A stretch of 64,000 nucleotides of DNA, from the NCBI GenBank assembly GCA_964442185.1, contig CAYTWT010000009.1:1-64000 (forward strand), written 5' to 3'. This document shows positions 32,756 to 41,779 of the stretch, piece by piece (the first letter of the stretch is position 1; each line of letters begins with the position of its first letter). The notes beneath the pieces were generated by a model that saw nothing but the letters and a program-made list of their open reading frames with translations, had not been told where the DNA came from and did no database searches. Origin of the DNA: CADEEV01 sp964442185 (GTDB lineage Bacteria > Acidobacteriota > Vicinamibacteria > Fen-336). The position numbers and the translations under genes are program-made.

Positions 32756-35277
32756 GCCGGATCCACGCCGGCCAGGAGAGCTCGGATCCGGGCGGCCACG
32801 GCGTCGACCGCCGGCTCCTGAAACAGCTCCGCGTGGCCCGCGCTGATGCGTTCGACGCGGACGTCCCCTCCCGTAAGCCGGCGCAGGGCGTGCTCGGCCT
32901 CCTGGGCCGGCTCCGGCGGGCCTTGCTCGGCAAAGAACAGCGCCAGAGGCGCCTCGACCGGACGGGGCCGGTAGCGGCGCAGCGCGCGCCGATTCGCCTG
33001 CACCAGGGGCGCTTCCGCTGGCGAAATGGGCGGCCCCGGCCCGTGGCCGCGCAGCCGATTCGCGAGCGCGCTGAGGGCGACTCCGAGACGATCTTGCAGC
33101 CGGCAGCGGGCGCCCAGCGGTAGCGGCGGTGGATCGAGCAGGATCAGCAGGCTGACCGCCTGCTGCTGCTGTTCGAGCTGGTAGGCCATCTCGAGGGCCA
33201 CGGCCACCCCCATGCAGAATCCCCCCAGCAAGTAAGGTCCCAGGGGCTGGCTTCGCTGCACCGCACGGACGTAGTGAGCGGCGAGACACGGCACTTCACC
33301 GAGGGGCGGCTCGCGACCGTCGAAGCCAGGGGCCTGCAGGCCGAAGAATGGCCGGCCTTCGAGTCGGCCCGCGAGCTTGGAAAGAAACATCACGCCGCCG
33401 CCGATCCCGTGGACGAAGAAGAAGGGCAGGCCGGAGCCCCGCGCGCGCAGGGGCACGAGGGGGCCCCACGCGGCAACCTCAGTGCTGCGGACATGTTCGG
33501 CGAGCGCCCCAGCGCTGGGTGCGTCGAAGAGCACGCTGACCGGGAGGCTCACGCCGAGTCGTTCGTGGAGCCTCGCCATCAGCTCTGCCGCCCCGACCGA
33601 GTCTCCTCCAAGGTCGAAGAAGTCGTCGGCGACCGAGATGCCGGGCACGTCGAGGACCCGCGCGAGTTCCTCGGCGATCGAGCGTTCCAACAGCGACGCG
33701 ATCGGAGCCGCCGCGGACCGGGGACCCGGCTGCACAGCAGGTCGGCCGTGGCCGCCCGGGCCCAGCATCGCCGCGAGTCCGTTGCGCGGCACCTTGCCCG
33801 CGGCGTTGCGCGGAATGGCGTCCCGGAAGACGATCCTCGACGGCACCTTGAACGGCGCGAGGCGTGCTGCCACAAAGGCCCGCAGGCTGGCTGGCGCGAC
33901 GGCCGCGTCCGGCTGCAGCACCACGACGGCTGCGAGATCCTCGCCCAGGCGAGGATGGGCGACTCCGAAGGCAGCGGCTTCGGCCACGGCGGGATGCGCG
34001 AGGAGCGCTTCATCCACCTCGCGCGGCGAGATCTTCTCGCCGCCGCGATTGATCTGTTCCTTGAGCCGGCCAGTGATCCTCAGGTCGCCGTCTGCATCCA
34101 GCCACCCAAGGTCCCCCGTCCGCAGCCAGTGGCCGAAAAAGGCTGCGCTCGTGGCTTCTGGGTCCCCGTCGTAGCCCGCCATCACGCCCGGTCCCTCGAC
34201 CAGGATCTCGCCGACCGAGCCCGTCGGCAGCGGCCGGCCGGAGGCGTCGACGATCGCTAGCGACGGTCCGACGGATCGGCCTACGCTACCGGGCTTGCGG
34301 CGCGCCTGCTTTTCAGTCACGGCGCTGACGAGCCCGGCCTCCGTGAGGGCGTAAGCCTCCAGGACGGGCACGCCGAAGAGAGCCTCGACGCGTTCCCTTG
34401 ACGAGCTCGGCAGAGCGGCGGCTGCGGAGCGCACGAAACGCAGCGGCGCCCGATGACGCAGCTCCTCGGGGCCGCCGGCACGATCCAGGATCGCCTGGTA
34501 GACGGCCGGTGAGGCGCCGAAATGCGTGGGCATCGCCTCCTGAAACCAGCCGCGGAAACGCTCGGCGTCGAAACCCGGCGACACGAAGACGCTGCTTCCC
34601 GAAACCAGTGGGAACGCGAGAGTGTGGTAGAGAGCGGCCAGATGGAAGAGCGGCGAGACCGTGAAACCCCTGTCGCCAGCCGTCAGCCCCCACACCCGGC
34701 AGGCGTCCCTGCCGGCTCCGCAGAACTGAGCATGCGTGATCCGCACGCGCCGCGGCTCACCGGCCGTGCCCGACGTGCGCAACACGAAGGCGGCGTCGGC
34801 CGGCGACGCCGCCGACACCGCGGCGAGCCTACCTCGATCACCTCGCCCATTCAGGTCGAAGAGACCCGCAGGCCCGCTCGGGCGCGATTCGAACTCGAGC
34901 ACTTCAATCCCCAGCTCGCGCGCCGCCGCAGCCGCCGGCACGGCGCGGCGCTGGGGCACGGCGATGGCACGGGCGCCCAGGCCGCTCAGGACCCGGCGGG
35001 CTTCGTGGAGCGGCAGCCCGATGGGAAGGGGGGCCGCGATGGCCACAGCGGTGACCGACAGAAGAGCTGTGACGGTCGCTGCCTCGTCCGGAAGCGCCAG
35101 CGCAATCCGGTCTTCTCGACCAAAGCCCCGCCCAGCGAGCAGGCCGGACACCCTCTCGACGTGACCTGCCAGCTCGCCGTAGGTGAGAGGCGGTTGGCTC
35201 GGGGCCCTCAGGGCCTCGGCACGCGGCCGCTCGCGCGCGTGCTGCTCCAGAAGCCGAACCAGGGTGTTCCCGTACAT
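32752..35277 (-). CDS. NRPS-like A-PCP-TE protein with a cysteine thioesterase
   Basis: 841 aa in three domains. Adenylation, 1 to about 510: LRTSGTAGEPRRV (A3, about 167), LRTGDLGWLDADGD, INRGGEKISPREVDE and the catalytic Lys in AAGKVPRNG (about 497). Carrier protein, about 530-600: DDFFDLGGDSVGA with Ser560. Thioesterase, about 610-841: FFFVHGIGGG and LGGFCMGVAVALEMA, where the nucleophile is Cys688, not Ser; the closing His is in ISAGHAELFQEP. There is no condensation domain, so it activates one acid or amino acid and releases or transfers it. The neighbouring PPTase, GT4 and ABC-2 exporter suggest decoration of, or cargo for, an exported surface molecule. Confidence 0.87.
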   Translation of the reverse strand: MYGNTLVRLLEQHARERPRAEALRAPSQPPLTYGELAGHVERVSGLLAGRGFGREDRIALALPDEAATVTALLSVTAVAIAAPLPIGLPLHEARRVLSGLGARAIAVPQRRAVPAAAAARELGIEVLEFESRPSGPAGLFDLNGRGDRGRLAAVSAASPADAAFVLRTSGTAGEPRRVRITHAQFCGAGRDACRVWGLTAGDRGFTVSPLFHLAALYHTLAFPLVSGSSVFVSPGFDAERFRGWFQEAMPTHFGASPAVYQAILDRAGGPEELRHRAPLRFVRSAAAALPSSSRERVEALFGVPVLEAYALTEAGLVSAVTEKQARRKPGSVGRSVGPSLAIVDASGRPLPTGSVGEILVEGPGVMAGYDGDPEATSAAFFGHWLRTGDLGWLDADGDLRITGRLKEQINRGGEKISPREVDEALLAHPAVAEAAAFGVAHPRLGEDLAAVVVLQPDAAVAPASLRAFVAARLAPFKVPSRIVFRDAIPRNAAGKVPRNGLAAMLGPGGHGRPAVQPGPRSAAAPIASLLERSIAEELARVLDVPGISVADDFFDLGGDSVGAAELMARLHERLGVSLPVSVLFDAPSAGALAEHVRSTEVAAWGPLVPLRARGSGLPFFFVHGIGGGVMFLSKLAGRLEGRPFFGLQAPGFDGREPPLGEVPCLAAHYVRAVQRSQPLGPYLLGGFCMGVAVALEMAYQLEQQQQAVSLLILLDPPPLPLGARCRLQDRLGVALSALANRLRGHGPGPPISPAEAPLVQANRRALRRYRPRPVEAPLALFFAEQGPPEPAQEAEHALRRLTGGDVRVERISAGHAELFQEPAVDAVAARIRALLAGVDPA

Positions 35278-35343
35278 CCGCGTTCAGTCTACGCGGGCGG
35301 CGAGCGGCGGCGCAACGACCATGTGGCTGGCAACGACCGCTAC

Positions 35344-35349
35344 TAGAAT
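35344..35349 (+). promoter_or_regulatory. -10 hexamer before the GT2 gene
   Basis: TAGAAT lies 8 nt before GTG 35358, suggesting a leaderless or nearly leaderless message. The same hexamer recurs upstream of other genes here (41746, 41952, 58332). It lies in the 80-nt divergent region shared with the NRPS-like gene. Confidence 0.4.
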
Positions 35350-35357
35350 GACAGCGC

Positions 35358-36956
35358 GTGAGCCCGCTCCTTCGGCCCGAGCAACGCCAGCACTTCGTCG
35401 CGCGCAGCTACCGCGCGCTTTCGGGGGCGGTCGGGGAAGGGCACGCCCGGCGCATTGCCCGCCTGCACCCGGCCCTCGACAAGGAAGCGGCCTATCAAGG
35501 CTGGCTCCGGGCGCGGCAGCAGCTCGCGAGCGGCTTCCCAGCCATGGCCTCGCTTCGGAGCAGACCCCTGATCAGCGTGCTGATGCCCGTCTTCGACGCG
35601 CCGGAGAGATTTCTGCGTGAGGCGATCGGGTCGCTGATCGAGCAGTCGTATCCGGAATGGGAGCTGTGTGCGGCCGACGGCGGCCCGGACGGATCCGCTG
35701 GGAGCCGTGTCCTGCAGGAGTGGGCCCGCACCGATCGTCGCCTCCGTGTCGTTTCGGTCGGCCGGAACCGTGGCATCGCCGGCAACTCGAACGAAGCCCT
35801 CCGAATGGCACGCGGCGAGTTCGTCGCTCTGCTGGATCAGGACGACCTGCTCGAGCCCGAAGCGCTCCTCGCCATGGTGGCCCGGCTCGATCGGGAGCCG
35901 GGTCTCGACCTCGTCTACTCCGACACGGACAACGTGACCTGCTGGGGCGACCTCTATGCTCCCTTCTTCAAACCAGACTGGTCCCCGGAACTGTTCCTCT
36001 CCGCGAACTACCTCGCGCACCTGACGCTGGTGCGGCGCTCCACGGTCGAGGCTGCCTCCGGCTTCGACGAGAGCCTGGACGGCGCCCAGGACTGGGATCT
36101 GCTACTGCGCGTCACCGAGAAGACCTCTCGGATCGCCCACGTGCCTCGGGTCCTCTACCATTGGCGGTCGCTCCCGACCTCGTGCGCCTCGAGCCTGGAC
36201 GCCAAGCCCTATGCGCGTGAGGCCCAGCGGCGGGCGGTGCAGGCGCATCTTGAGAGGCGCGGCCTCGCGGCGAAAGTCGAAGTCGCCGCGACCGGCAGGG
36301 TGCGGATCGAGTTGCGGCCGAAGCAACTTCCGAGCGTCACGCTGGTTCTCGCCAAGGGCGTTGCGCGCGCCCACAGCATGGGCTTCGCGGCCAGCGGCCT
36401 TCTCGGCCTCGACGTCGCCGCGGACGCGCGAGACGCGCGCGGTGAAGTGCTGATGATCTGGGATCCTGGGTTCGATCCCGGCGACGGGGGCTGGGCCTGT
36501 GACCTCGCTGCCTGGGCGCTCGATCCCGAGATCGGCGCCGCAGGAGGGCTGGCCGTCAACAAGGATGGCCGAGTGGATTCCGTCGGCTTCGTGGCGAACG
36601 AAGGTATCGCCACGCCCGTTTTTGCCGGTGCTCAGGCCGATGCGTGGACACCGCTTGGCAAGGCGGAGTGGTACCGCAACCTGCTGGCGCCGTCGCCGCG
36701 CGCGTTTGCCACGCGGCGCGAGGTCTGCGAGCGGCTGGGCGGCCTCGAGGCGTCGCCGCAGGGGATCTTGGACTATGGAATGAGATTGCGACGCGCCGGG
36801 TTGCGCAGCATGGTCGTGCCTACAGCTCGGCTGGTTCGACGCTGGCCGACGAGTGCGTTGTCCGCAGTACCGGCGGACTCCTGTGTCGGAAACGACCCCT
36901 GCTTCAACCCGAACCTGGCGCCGGAGTCGACAGTGCCCCGCCCTCGCGAAGGCTAG
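35358..36956 (+). CDS. GT2-family glycosyltransferase
   Basis: 532 aa. After about 65 residues of helical lead comes a GT-A domain: PLISVLMPVFDAPERFLREA, SLIEQSYPEWELCAADGG, the metal-binding region LLDQDDLLEPEALLAM and DGAQDWDLLLRV. This is the pattern of O-antigen and rhamnan glycosyltransferases. The C-terminal 200 residues resemble a second, degenerate glycosyltransferase domain with GGLAVNKDGRVDSVGFV, as in two-domain rhamnosyltransferases, but lack a clear DXD. It is transcribed away from the NRPS-like/exporter locus and probably belongs to the same glycan pathway. It overlaps the convergent hcrB end by 4 nt. Confidence 0.83.
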   Translation: MSPLLRPEQRQHFVARSYRALSGAVGEGHARRIARLHPALDKEAAYQGWLRARQQLASGFPAMASLRSRPLISVLMPVFDAPERFLREAIGSLIEQSYPEWELCAADGGPDGSAGSRVLQEWARTDRRLRVVSVGRNRGIAGNSNEALRMARGEFVALLDQDDLLEPEALLAMVARLDREPGLDLVYSDTDNVTCWGDLYAPFFKPDWSPELFLSANYLAHLTLVRRSTVEAASGFDESLDGAQDWDLLLRVTEKTSRIAHVPRVLYHWRSLPTSCASSLDAKPYAREAQRRAVQAHLERRGLAAKVEVAATGRVRIELRPKQLPSVTLVLAKGVARAHSMGFAASGLLGLDVAADARDARGEVLMIWDPGFDPGDGGWACDLAAWALDPEIGAAGGLAVNKDGRVDSVGFVANEGIATPVFAGAQADAWTPLGKAEWYRNLLAPSPRAFATRREVCERLGGLEASPQGILDYGMRLRRAGLRSMVVPTARLVRRWPTSALSAVPADSCVGNDPCFNPNLAPESTVPRPREG

Positions 36957-37963
36957 CCGGTGACGTGAGGCAGATCGCCCGTCGGCAGGCCGGCCAGTTC
37001 GCGCAGGGCGCGGGCCACCTCGATACGGACCATGCGCTTGCGCCAGGCGTAGGCCAGGTCCGCGTTGTCGAGAGGCTTCGCTCCCTTGTAGGCGATGCCC
37101 GAGGCCATCTCGATCGCCTCGGCATCGAGCACGCGGCCTTGCAGGAACTCCTGCGCCTCCGTGGCCTCGACCGGGTGGGTGTGCACGGCGCCGAGGACGA
37201 TGCGGCAGGCCTCGACCACGTTGCCGCCCCCGAACTTGACAGCGGCCGCAACACCGACGATCGGGAAATCGATCGAGCCCCGGCGCCGCAGCTTGCGATA
37301 GGTCGTCTTCCACCCGGTCCGATCCGGCACGTGAATCTGCGTCAGGATTTCCTCGGGGCGCTTGGTGAGGTAATGAATCCCGTCCGGACCGTAGAGCGCG
37401 CTCACCGGAATGCGGCGCTCGCCGCCTGCTCCGACGAGCGTCACCTCGGCGCCGAGCGTCATCATCACCGGCGCGGTGTCGGACGACGAGAGCGCCCAAC
37501 AGATCGAAGAACCCGGGGCGACCAGGCAGATGTCGCCGTCCTTCTTCAGGCAATAGCCGATCGAGGCGCGCCAGAACTCCGACTGGTTGTAGTAGTTGCA
37601 GCGCGTGTCGACGCACAGGTTGCCGCCGATGGTGCCGGCGTTGCGCAGCGGCGGCGAGGAAACCAGGCCGGCGGAGCGCGCGATCGACGGCCACCGGCTT
37701 CGAACCGCAGCGTGCTCCGCAACGGCCGTGAGCGTCGCCAGCGCGCCGATCTGCAAGCCGCCATTCGCGTGGATGACGCCCGCGCCCTCGAGCTTGCGAA
37801 CGCTGACGAGAAGCTTCGGCGTGAACTGCTTCCGCTTCATGTTCGGGTAGAGATCGGTGCCGCCGGCCACGGCCATGGCCCCGGGCCCGTGGTCGGCCAG
37901 GATGCGTGCCGCCTCGCGCGCCGTGTTCGGCGCGATGAACCGGAACTCCGGCAATCTCATCAT
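36953..37963 (-). CDS. hcrB: 4-hydroxybenzoyl-CoA reductase FAD/4Fe-4S subunit
   Basis: 336 aa from ATG 37963. FAD-binding motifs of the xanthine oxidase medium subunit are present: AVAGGTDLYPNMKRKQ and LRNAGTIGGNLC. Between them and the next domain lies the insertion peculiar to 4-hydroxybenzoyl-CoA reductase: DTRCNYYNQSEFWR with Cys122, then Cys138, Cys146 and Cys155, which bind an extra 4Fe-4S cluster that makes electron flow run toward the Mo site. This insert separates HcrB/HbaD from CO dehydrogenase and xanthine dehydrogenase subunits. The enzyme removes the para-hydroxyl of 4-hydroxybenzoyl-CoA to give benzoyl-CoA. Last gene of the operon. Confidence 0.85.
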   Translation of the reverse strand: MMRLPEFRFIAPNTAREAARILADHGPGAMAVAGGTDLYPNMKRKQFTPKLLVSVRKLEGAGVIHANGGLQIGALATLTAVAEHAAVRSRWPSIARSAGLVSSPPLRNAGTIGGNLCVDTRCNYYNQSEFWRASIGYCLKKDGDICLVAPGSSICWALSSSDTAPVMMTLGAEVTLVGAGGERRIPVSALYGPDGIHYLTKRPEEILTQIHVPDRTGWKTTYRKLRRRGSIDFPIVGVAAAVKFGGGNVVEACRIVLGAVHTHPVEATEAQEFLQGRVLDAEAIEMASGIAYKGAKPLDNADLAYAWRKRMVRIEVARALRELAGLPTGDLPHVTG

Positions 37964-40425
37964 GGACGCACCCCCTCTCCGGCGAATTCGGATGCGACCG
38001 ACTTCGCTCCGCGATGGCCCTCGGGGACAGGCGCCGTTGCCGGATCGAGAGGCTCGACCGCCATGCTCACCGGGTACTCGAAGCGCGGCATTTGCGGGGC
38101 GCGATAGCGACCCGCGAGCGCCGCGACGATCTTCTCGGGCGTGATCGGTACTTCGTCGATGCGGATGCCGAGAGCCTCGTGGATCGCATTCGCGACCGCC
38201 GGGATCACCGGCAGCAGCGGACCCTGGCCGCACTCCTTCGCGCCGTACGGACCTTCCGGATCCAGGGTCTCGACCAGGATCGAGTCGACGGGCGGCATCT
38301 CCAGTGTCGTCGGACTCTTGTAGTCGAGCATCGACGGGATCTTGTGCAGGCCCTTGCGAAAGACCTGCTCCTCCATCAAGGCCTCGCCCAGGGCCATGTA
38401 CACGGAGCCTTCGACCTGGCCGAGCACCAGCATCGGGTTCAAGGACCGGCCGATGTCATGAGCAATCCAGACCTTGTCCACGCGCACGATGCCGGTCTCC
38501 TTGTCCGCTGAGAGCTCCACGGCGGCAACGGAGTAGGAATACGTCGGCGTCGGGCCCACACCCGAGCCCTTCCACTTTGCGACACTCCTGGGTGGTTTGT
38601 ACGAGCCCACCGAGCCGAGCGTGCCGTTCGCAGACTCGGCAAGCACCACGGCCTCCGCGAAGGAGAGCGAGCGGCCTGGGTCGGCGGCGTCGAAGATGCG
38701 GCGTCCGCTCGCCCGCAGGCGGCCGACGGAAAGCTCGAGCTTGCTCGCTGCGGCCTCGAAGATCAGCTTGCGCAGCTTGCGCGCCGCCTGGATCGCCGCG
38801 TTGCCGGTCATCAGCGTGACACGCGACGAATACGAGCCGAGGTCGACGGGAGTCAGGTCGGTATCCGCGGTCACGACGCGAATGTCTTCGAAGCGGATGC
38901 CCAGCTCCTCGGCCACGATGTAGGCGAGGATCGAATCGGAACCCTGGCCGATGTCCGTCGAGCCGCAGAACACCGTCACGCCGCCACCGCGATCCAGCTT
39001 GATCTGGACGCCCGATTGAGGCATCGCATTCCAGTAGATCGGCAAGCCCGCCCCCGTCAGGTACGCCGACGCCGCGATCGCGATGCCACGGCCGGGCCCG
39101 AGCTTGCCGTGCTTCTCCCGATAGCCGCTTCTCTCGATCACGCGCTCGAGGCAGGCCTTGAGGCCGATCGTGCGGACGTACATGTGATTGGCGGTGACCG
39201 TGTACGGCTCGAGGCAGTGGTCGATCCGCCACTGCGCCGGGTCGAAGCCGAGCTCCTCGCAGAATTTGTCGATGTGGCACTCGAGAGCGAAGCGCGGCTG
39301 CGGCGTTCCGTGCCCGCGCTTGGGTCCACACGGCGGCTTGTTCGTGAAGACGCGCACGGCCTCGAAGCGATAGCGTGGGATCCTGTATGTCACCGTCTGC
39401 AGCGCGCCGGTGTAGTAGAGGCTCGCGACCCCGTAGCTGCCGTACGCGCCGCCGTCGAGCGCCGTCTTGAAGTGCATCGCCGTGATCGTGCCGTCCTTCT
39501 TGAGGCCGGTCTTCACCCACATCTTCACGGGATGGCGTCCTCGATGGCAGTAGAAGACTTCCTCGCGCGTGAGCGTCAGCTTCACCGGCCGGCCGGTCTT
39601 CATCGAGAGTTTGCAGGCGACGATCTCGTGGCCGAACGGGTCGCTCTTGCCGCCGAAGCCGCCGCCGTTCGGGCAGGCGATCACGCGCAGATGCGAGGGC
39701 GGCATCTCGAGCACCTTCGCCGCGGCCCGATGGACGTAATGCGGCGTCTGGGTCGAGGACCACAGCGTCAGCTTCCCGTCCGCGCCCGCCGCCGCGACAC
39801 AGGCGTGCTGCTCCATCGGCAGGTGCGTGTTGCCCTCGAAGTAGAAGGTGTCCTCGCGAATGTGCTCGGCCTCGGCGAAGCCGGCTTCGACGTTTCCGAA
39901 GTCGAACGACACCTCCTTGTGGACGTTGCCGCGTGGACCGTAGTCGTGGATCCGCGCGGCCCCCCCAGCCCCCCCACCGGCGAGCGCGTCGTCGATCGAC
40001 ATGAACGCGGGCAGCGGCTCGTAGTCGACCTCGATCATGGCGCAAGCGGCCTCTGCGCTCTCCTCGTCGACCGCCGCGATGGCCGCCACTGGATCCCCGA
40101 CGAAGCGGACCTTGTCGATGCAAAGCGCGTGTTCGTCCTGGCTGACGGGCAGGATCCCGAATGGAATGGGCAGCTCGCCGCCCACGAGCGTCGCAAGCAC
40201 CCCGGGCTGCGCCGCGGCCTTCGAGACGTCGATGCGCTTGATCCTGGCGTGAGGATGCGGGGATCGCAGCAGTTTGGCGAAAGCCATGCGTGGCAGCACG
40301 AGGTCGTCGGCGAAGACCGTCTGGCCCGTCACCTTGGCCGCGGCGTCGACTTTCAGCAGCGATTGGCCGATGACACGCAGCGGCTCGCCCGCCTCGCCGG
40401 GCGTGGGAATCCGGGGATCAGCCAC
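37960..40425 (-). CDS. hcrA: 4-hydroxybenzoyl-CoA reductase molybdenum subunit
   Basis: 821 aa, a little longer than Thauera HcrA because of an extended C-terminus. It has the a/b hammerhead N-terminal domain (KVTGQTVFADDLVLPRMAFA), the Mo-cofactor motifs CPNGGGFGGKSD and STDIGQGSDS, and the catalytic Glu in GPYGAKECGQGP. GGGAGGAARIH and LPMEQHACVA are shared with HbaC/HcrA. It binds molybdopterin cytosine dinucleotide and the CoA thioester substrate. It overlaps hcrC by 8 nt and hcrB by 4 nt. A different aryl or purine substrate would be possible on this subunit alone; the HcrB insert decides. Confidence 0.85.
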   Translation of the reverse strand: MADPRIPTPGEAGEPLRVIGQSLLKVDAAAKVTGQTVFADDLVLPRMAFAKLLRSPHPHARIKRIDVSKAAAQPGVLATLVGGELPIPFGILPVSQDEHALCIDKVRFVGDPVAAIAAVDEESAEAACAMIEVDYEPLPAFMSIDDALAGGGAGGAARIHDYGPRGNVHKEVSFDFGNVEAGFAEAEHIREDTFYFEGNTHLPMEQHACVAAAGADGKLTLWSSTQTPHYVHRAAAKVLEMPPSHLRVIACPNGGGFGGKSDPFGHEIVACKLSMKTGRPVKLTLTREEVFYCHRGRHPVKMWVKTGLKKDGTITAMHFKTALDGGAYGSYGVASLYYTGALQTVTYRIPRYRFEAVRVFTNKPPCGPKRGHGTPQPRFALECHIDKFCEELGFDPAQWRIDHCLEPYTVTANHMYVRTIGLKACLERVIERSGYREKHGKLGPGRGIAIAASAYLTGAGLPIYWNAMPQSGVQIKLDRGGGVTVFCGSTDIGQGSDSILAYIVAEELGIRFEDIRVVTADTDLTPVDLGSYSSRVTLMTGNAAIQAARKLRKLIFEAAASKLELSVGRLRASGRRIFDAADPGRSLSFAEAVVLAESANGTLGSVGSYKPPRSVAKWKGSGVGPTPTYSYSVAAVELSADKETGIVRVDKVWIAHDIGRSLNPMLVLGQVEGSVYMALGEALMEEQVFRKGLHKIPSMLDYKSPTTLEMPPVDSILVETLDPEGPYGAKECGQGPLLPVIPAVANAIHEALGIRIDEVPITPEKIVAALAGRYRAPQMPRFEYPVSMAVEPLDPATAPVPEGHRGAKSVASEFAGEGVRP

Positions 40426-40954
40426 GGCCGCCGCCGGTTTCGACTCTCAGCGTCTCCAGCGCGACGGGGAGCGGCGGATCCTCGCCACGCATCCGCGCCC
40501 CGGCCAGCTCGACCGCCTCGAAGATCTTGAGGTACCCGGTGCAGCGGCAGAGGTTTCCCGCCAGCGCTTCGGCGATCTCGGCGCGACTCGCTTCTGGCTT
40601 CTCCCGGAGCAGCGCCTCTGACGTGAGCAGAAAGCCCGGCGTGCAATAGCCGCACTGCGCTGCGCCCAGGTCGGCGAACGCCTGCTGCAGGGGATGTAGA
40701 CGCGCGCCCTCGGCCATCGCTTCGACCGTGCGAATCTCGCGGCCCTCGCATTCCACGGGCAGGCTCAGGCACGAGAGGATCGGCTGGCCGTCGACGAGCA
40801 CCGTGCAAGTGCCACACTCCCCGAGCTCGCAGCCGTGCTTCGTGCCCATCAGGCCCAGCTCCTCGCGAAGCACCTCGAGCAGCGTATGGTGCACCGGCGC
40901 GAGGCACTCCCGCTCTTCGCCGTTGACCTTCAGCCGAATCCGTTCCTTGACCAT
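40418..40954 (-). CDS. hcrC: 4-hydroxybenzoyl-CoA reductase 2Fe-2S subunit
   Basis: 178 aa from ATG 40954. The plant-type 2Fe-2S cluster is bound by Cys in CELGECGTC with a later Cys in PILSC; the second cluster by CGYCTPG and CRCTGY. This is the standard small subunit of the xanthine oxidase family and passes electrons between FAD and Mo subunits. First gene of the hcrCAB-type operon, 22 nt downstream of a perfect palindrome and promoter. Readings starting at 41104 extend through the promoter and are rejected. Confidence 0.87.
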   Translation of the reverse strand: MVKERIRLKVNGEERECLAPVHHTLLEVLREELGLMGTKHGCELGECGTCTVLVDGQPILSCLSLPVECEGREIRTVEAMAEGARLHPLQQAFADLGAAQCGYCTPGFLLTSEALLREKPEASRAEIAEALAGNLCRCTGYLKIFEAVELAGARMRGEDPPLPVALETLRVETGGGRG

Positions 40955-40975
40955 CAGGACGCCCTCTCGCCTCCC

Positions 40976-40989
40976 TGAACGCGCGTTCA
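40976..40989. promoter_or_regulatory. Palindromic operator of the hcr operon
   Basis: TGAACGCGCGTTCA is a perfect 14-bp palindrome placed at about +1 to +14 relative to the -10 at 40997-41002. The TGAACG-CGTTCA form is like operators of TetR-family repressors. A repressor bound here would block transcription start. No TetR gene is adjacent. Confidence 0.6.
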
Positions 40990-40996
40990 AACGAGC

Positions 40997-41026
40997 ACTA
41001 TAGCTGGTCAGGACGGCACAGTCCAA
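40997..41026 (-). promoter_or_regulatory. Promoter of the hcr operon
   Basis: Reading the minus strand, TTGGAC (41026-41021) or TGGACT (41025-41020) is a -35 candidate and TATAGT (41002-40997) the -10, with an 18- or 17-nt spacer. The predicted transcription start is at the edge of the palindrome at 40976-40989. Confidence 0.55.
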
Positions 41027-41243
41027 GGCGCCTTTCGGCTGTCTCCCGCGAGATCCGACGACGCCCCAGAGGGCGGGAGCCACAACCCTCCGTCGATAGT
41101 GCAAAGACCCGGCGCCGGCTTCGGAACTGCGGATCGAAGGGGAATGGTCCTACAGGTGAATCGACTTCCACCTCGCCCGGCGCGGGCCACGCTCCTGAGG
41201 GCGAAGGGTCACGGGCAGACGGGGCGCCTCAGCACCCCAAGGC

Positions 41244-41714
41244 TCAGTCGCCGACCTGCTGAGCCAGGTAGTTCTCGATGCCGATCTCCTCGATCTGGTG
41301 GAGTTGAGCCTCGAGCCAGTCGATGTGCCCTTCCTCGCTCTTCAGGATCTCTTCGAGGAGCGAGCGCGTGCCGTTGTCGCCTTTTTCAGCACTGAGCGCG
41401 ATGCCGGCGTTCAGCCGCTTCACGGCGTCGTACTCGAGCTGCAGGTCGAACTCGTGCTGCTGCTTCACGTCCTTGCCGACCTGCACCTTCATGTATTTCT
41501 GCATGTTCGGCTGGCCATCGAAGTAGAGGATGCGATCGATCACGAGCTGGGCGTGCTTCATCTCGCCGATGGATTCCTTGTGGGTGTACTCGGCCAGGCG
41601 CTTGTAGCGCCAGTTCTCCCGCATGCGGGCGTGGATGAAGTACTGGTTGATCGCCGTCAGCTCCGCGCACAGCACGTCGCCCAACACCGCGATGACGTCG
41701 GCATTTCCCTTCAA
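41244..41714 (-). CDS. bfr: Bacterioferritin
   Basis: 156 aa from TTG 41714, with GGAGGTGA just upstream. All di-iron ligands of the ferroxidase centre are visible: Glu in CAELTAINQYF, Glu and His in GEMKHAQ, Glu in LEYDAVKRL, and Glu and His in KSEEGHIDWLE. The Met in GEMKHA corresponds to the haem-binding Met52. It forms a 24-mer that stores iron. The ferredoxin partner Bfd is not clearly encoded next to it (see 41780). Confidence 0.93.
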   Translation of the reverse strand: MKGNADVIAVLGDVLCAELTAINQYFIHARMRENWRYKRLAEYTHKESIGEMKHAQLVIDRILYFDGQPNMQKYMKVQVGKDVKQQHEFDLQLEYDAVKRLNAGIALSAEKGDNGTRSLLEEILKSEEGHIDWLEAQLHQIEEIGIENYLAQQVGD

Positions 41715-41745
41715 CGCTCACCTCCGCCCCTAATCCCAGGCGAAG

Positions 41746-41751
41746 ATTCTA
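41746..41751 (-). promoter_or_regulatory. -10 hexamer of bfr
   Basis: TAGAAT on the minus strand, 31 nt upstream of the TTG start at 41714. No clear -35 is seen. Confidence 0.35.
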
Positions 41752-41779
41752 ATGCAAAGACCGACTCTTCGTAGAAAAG

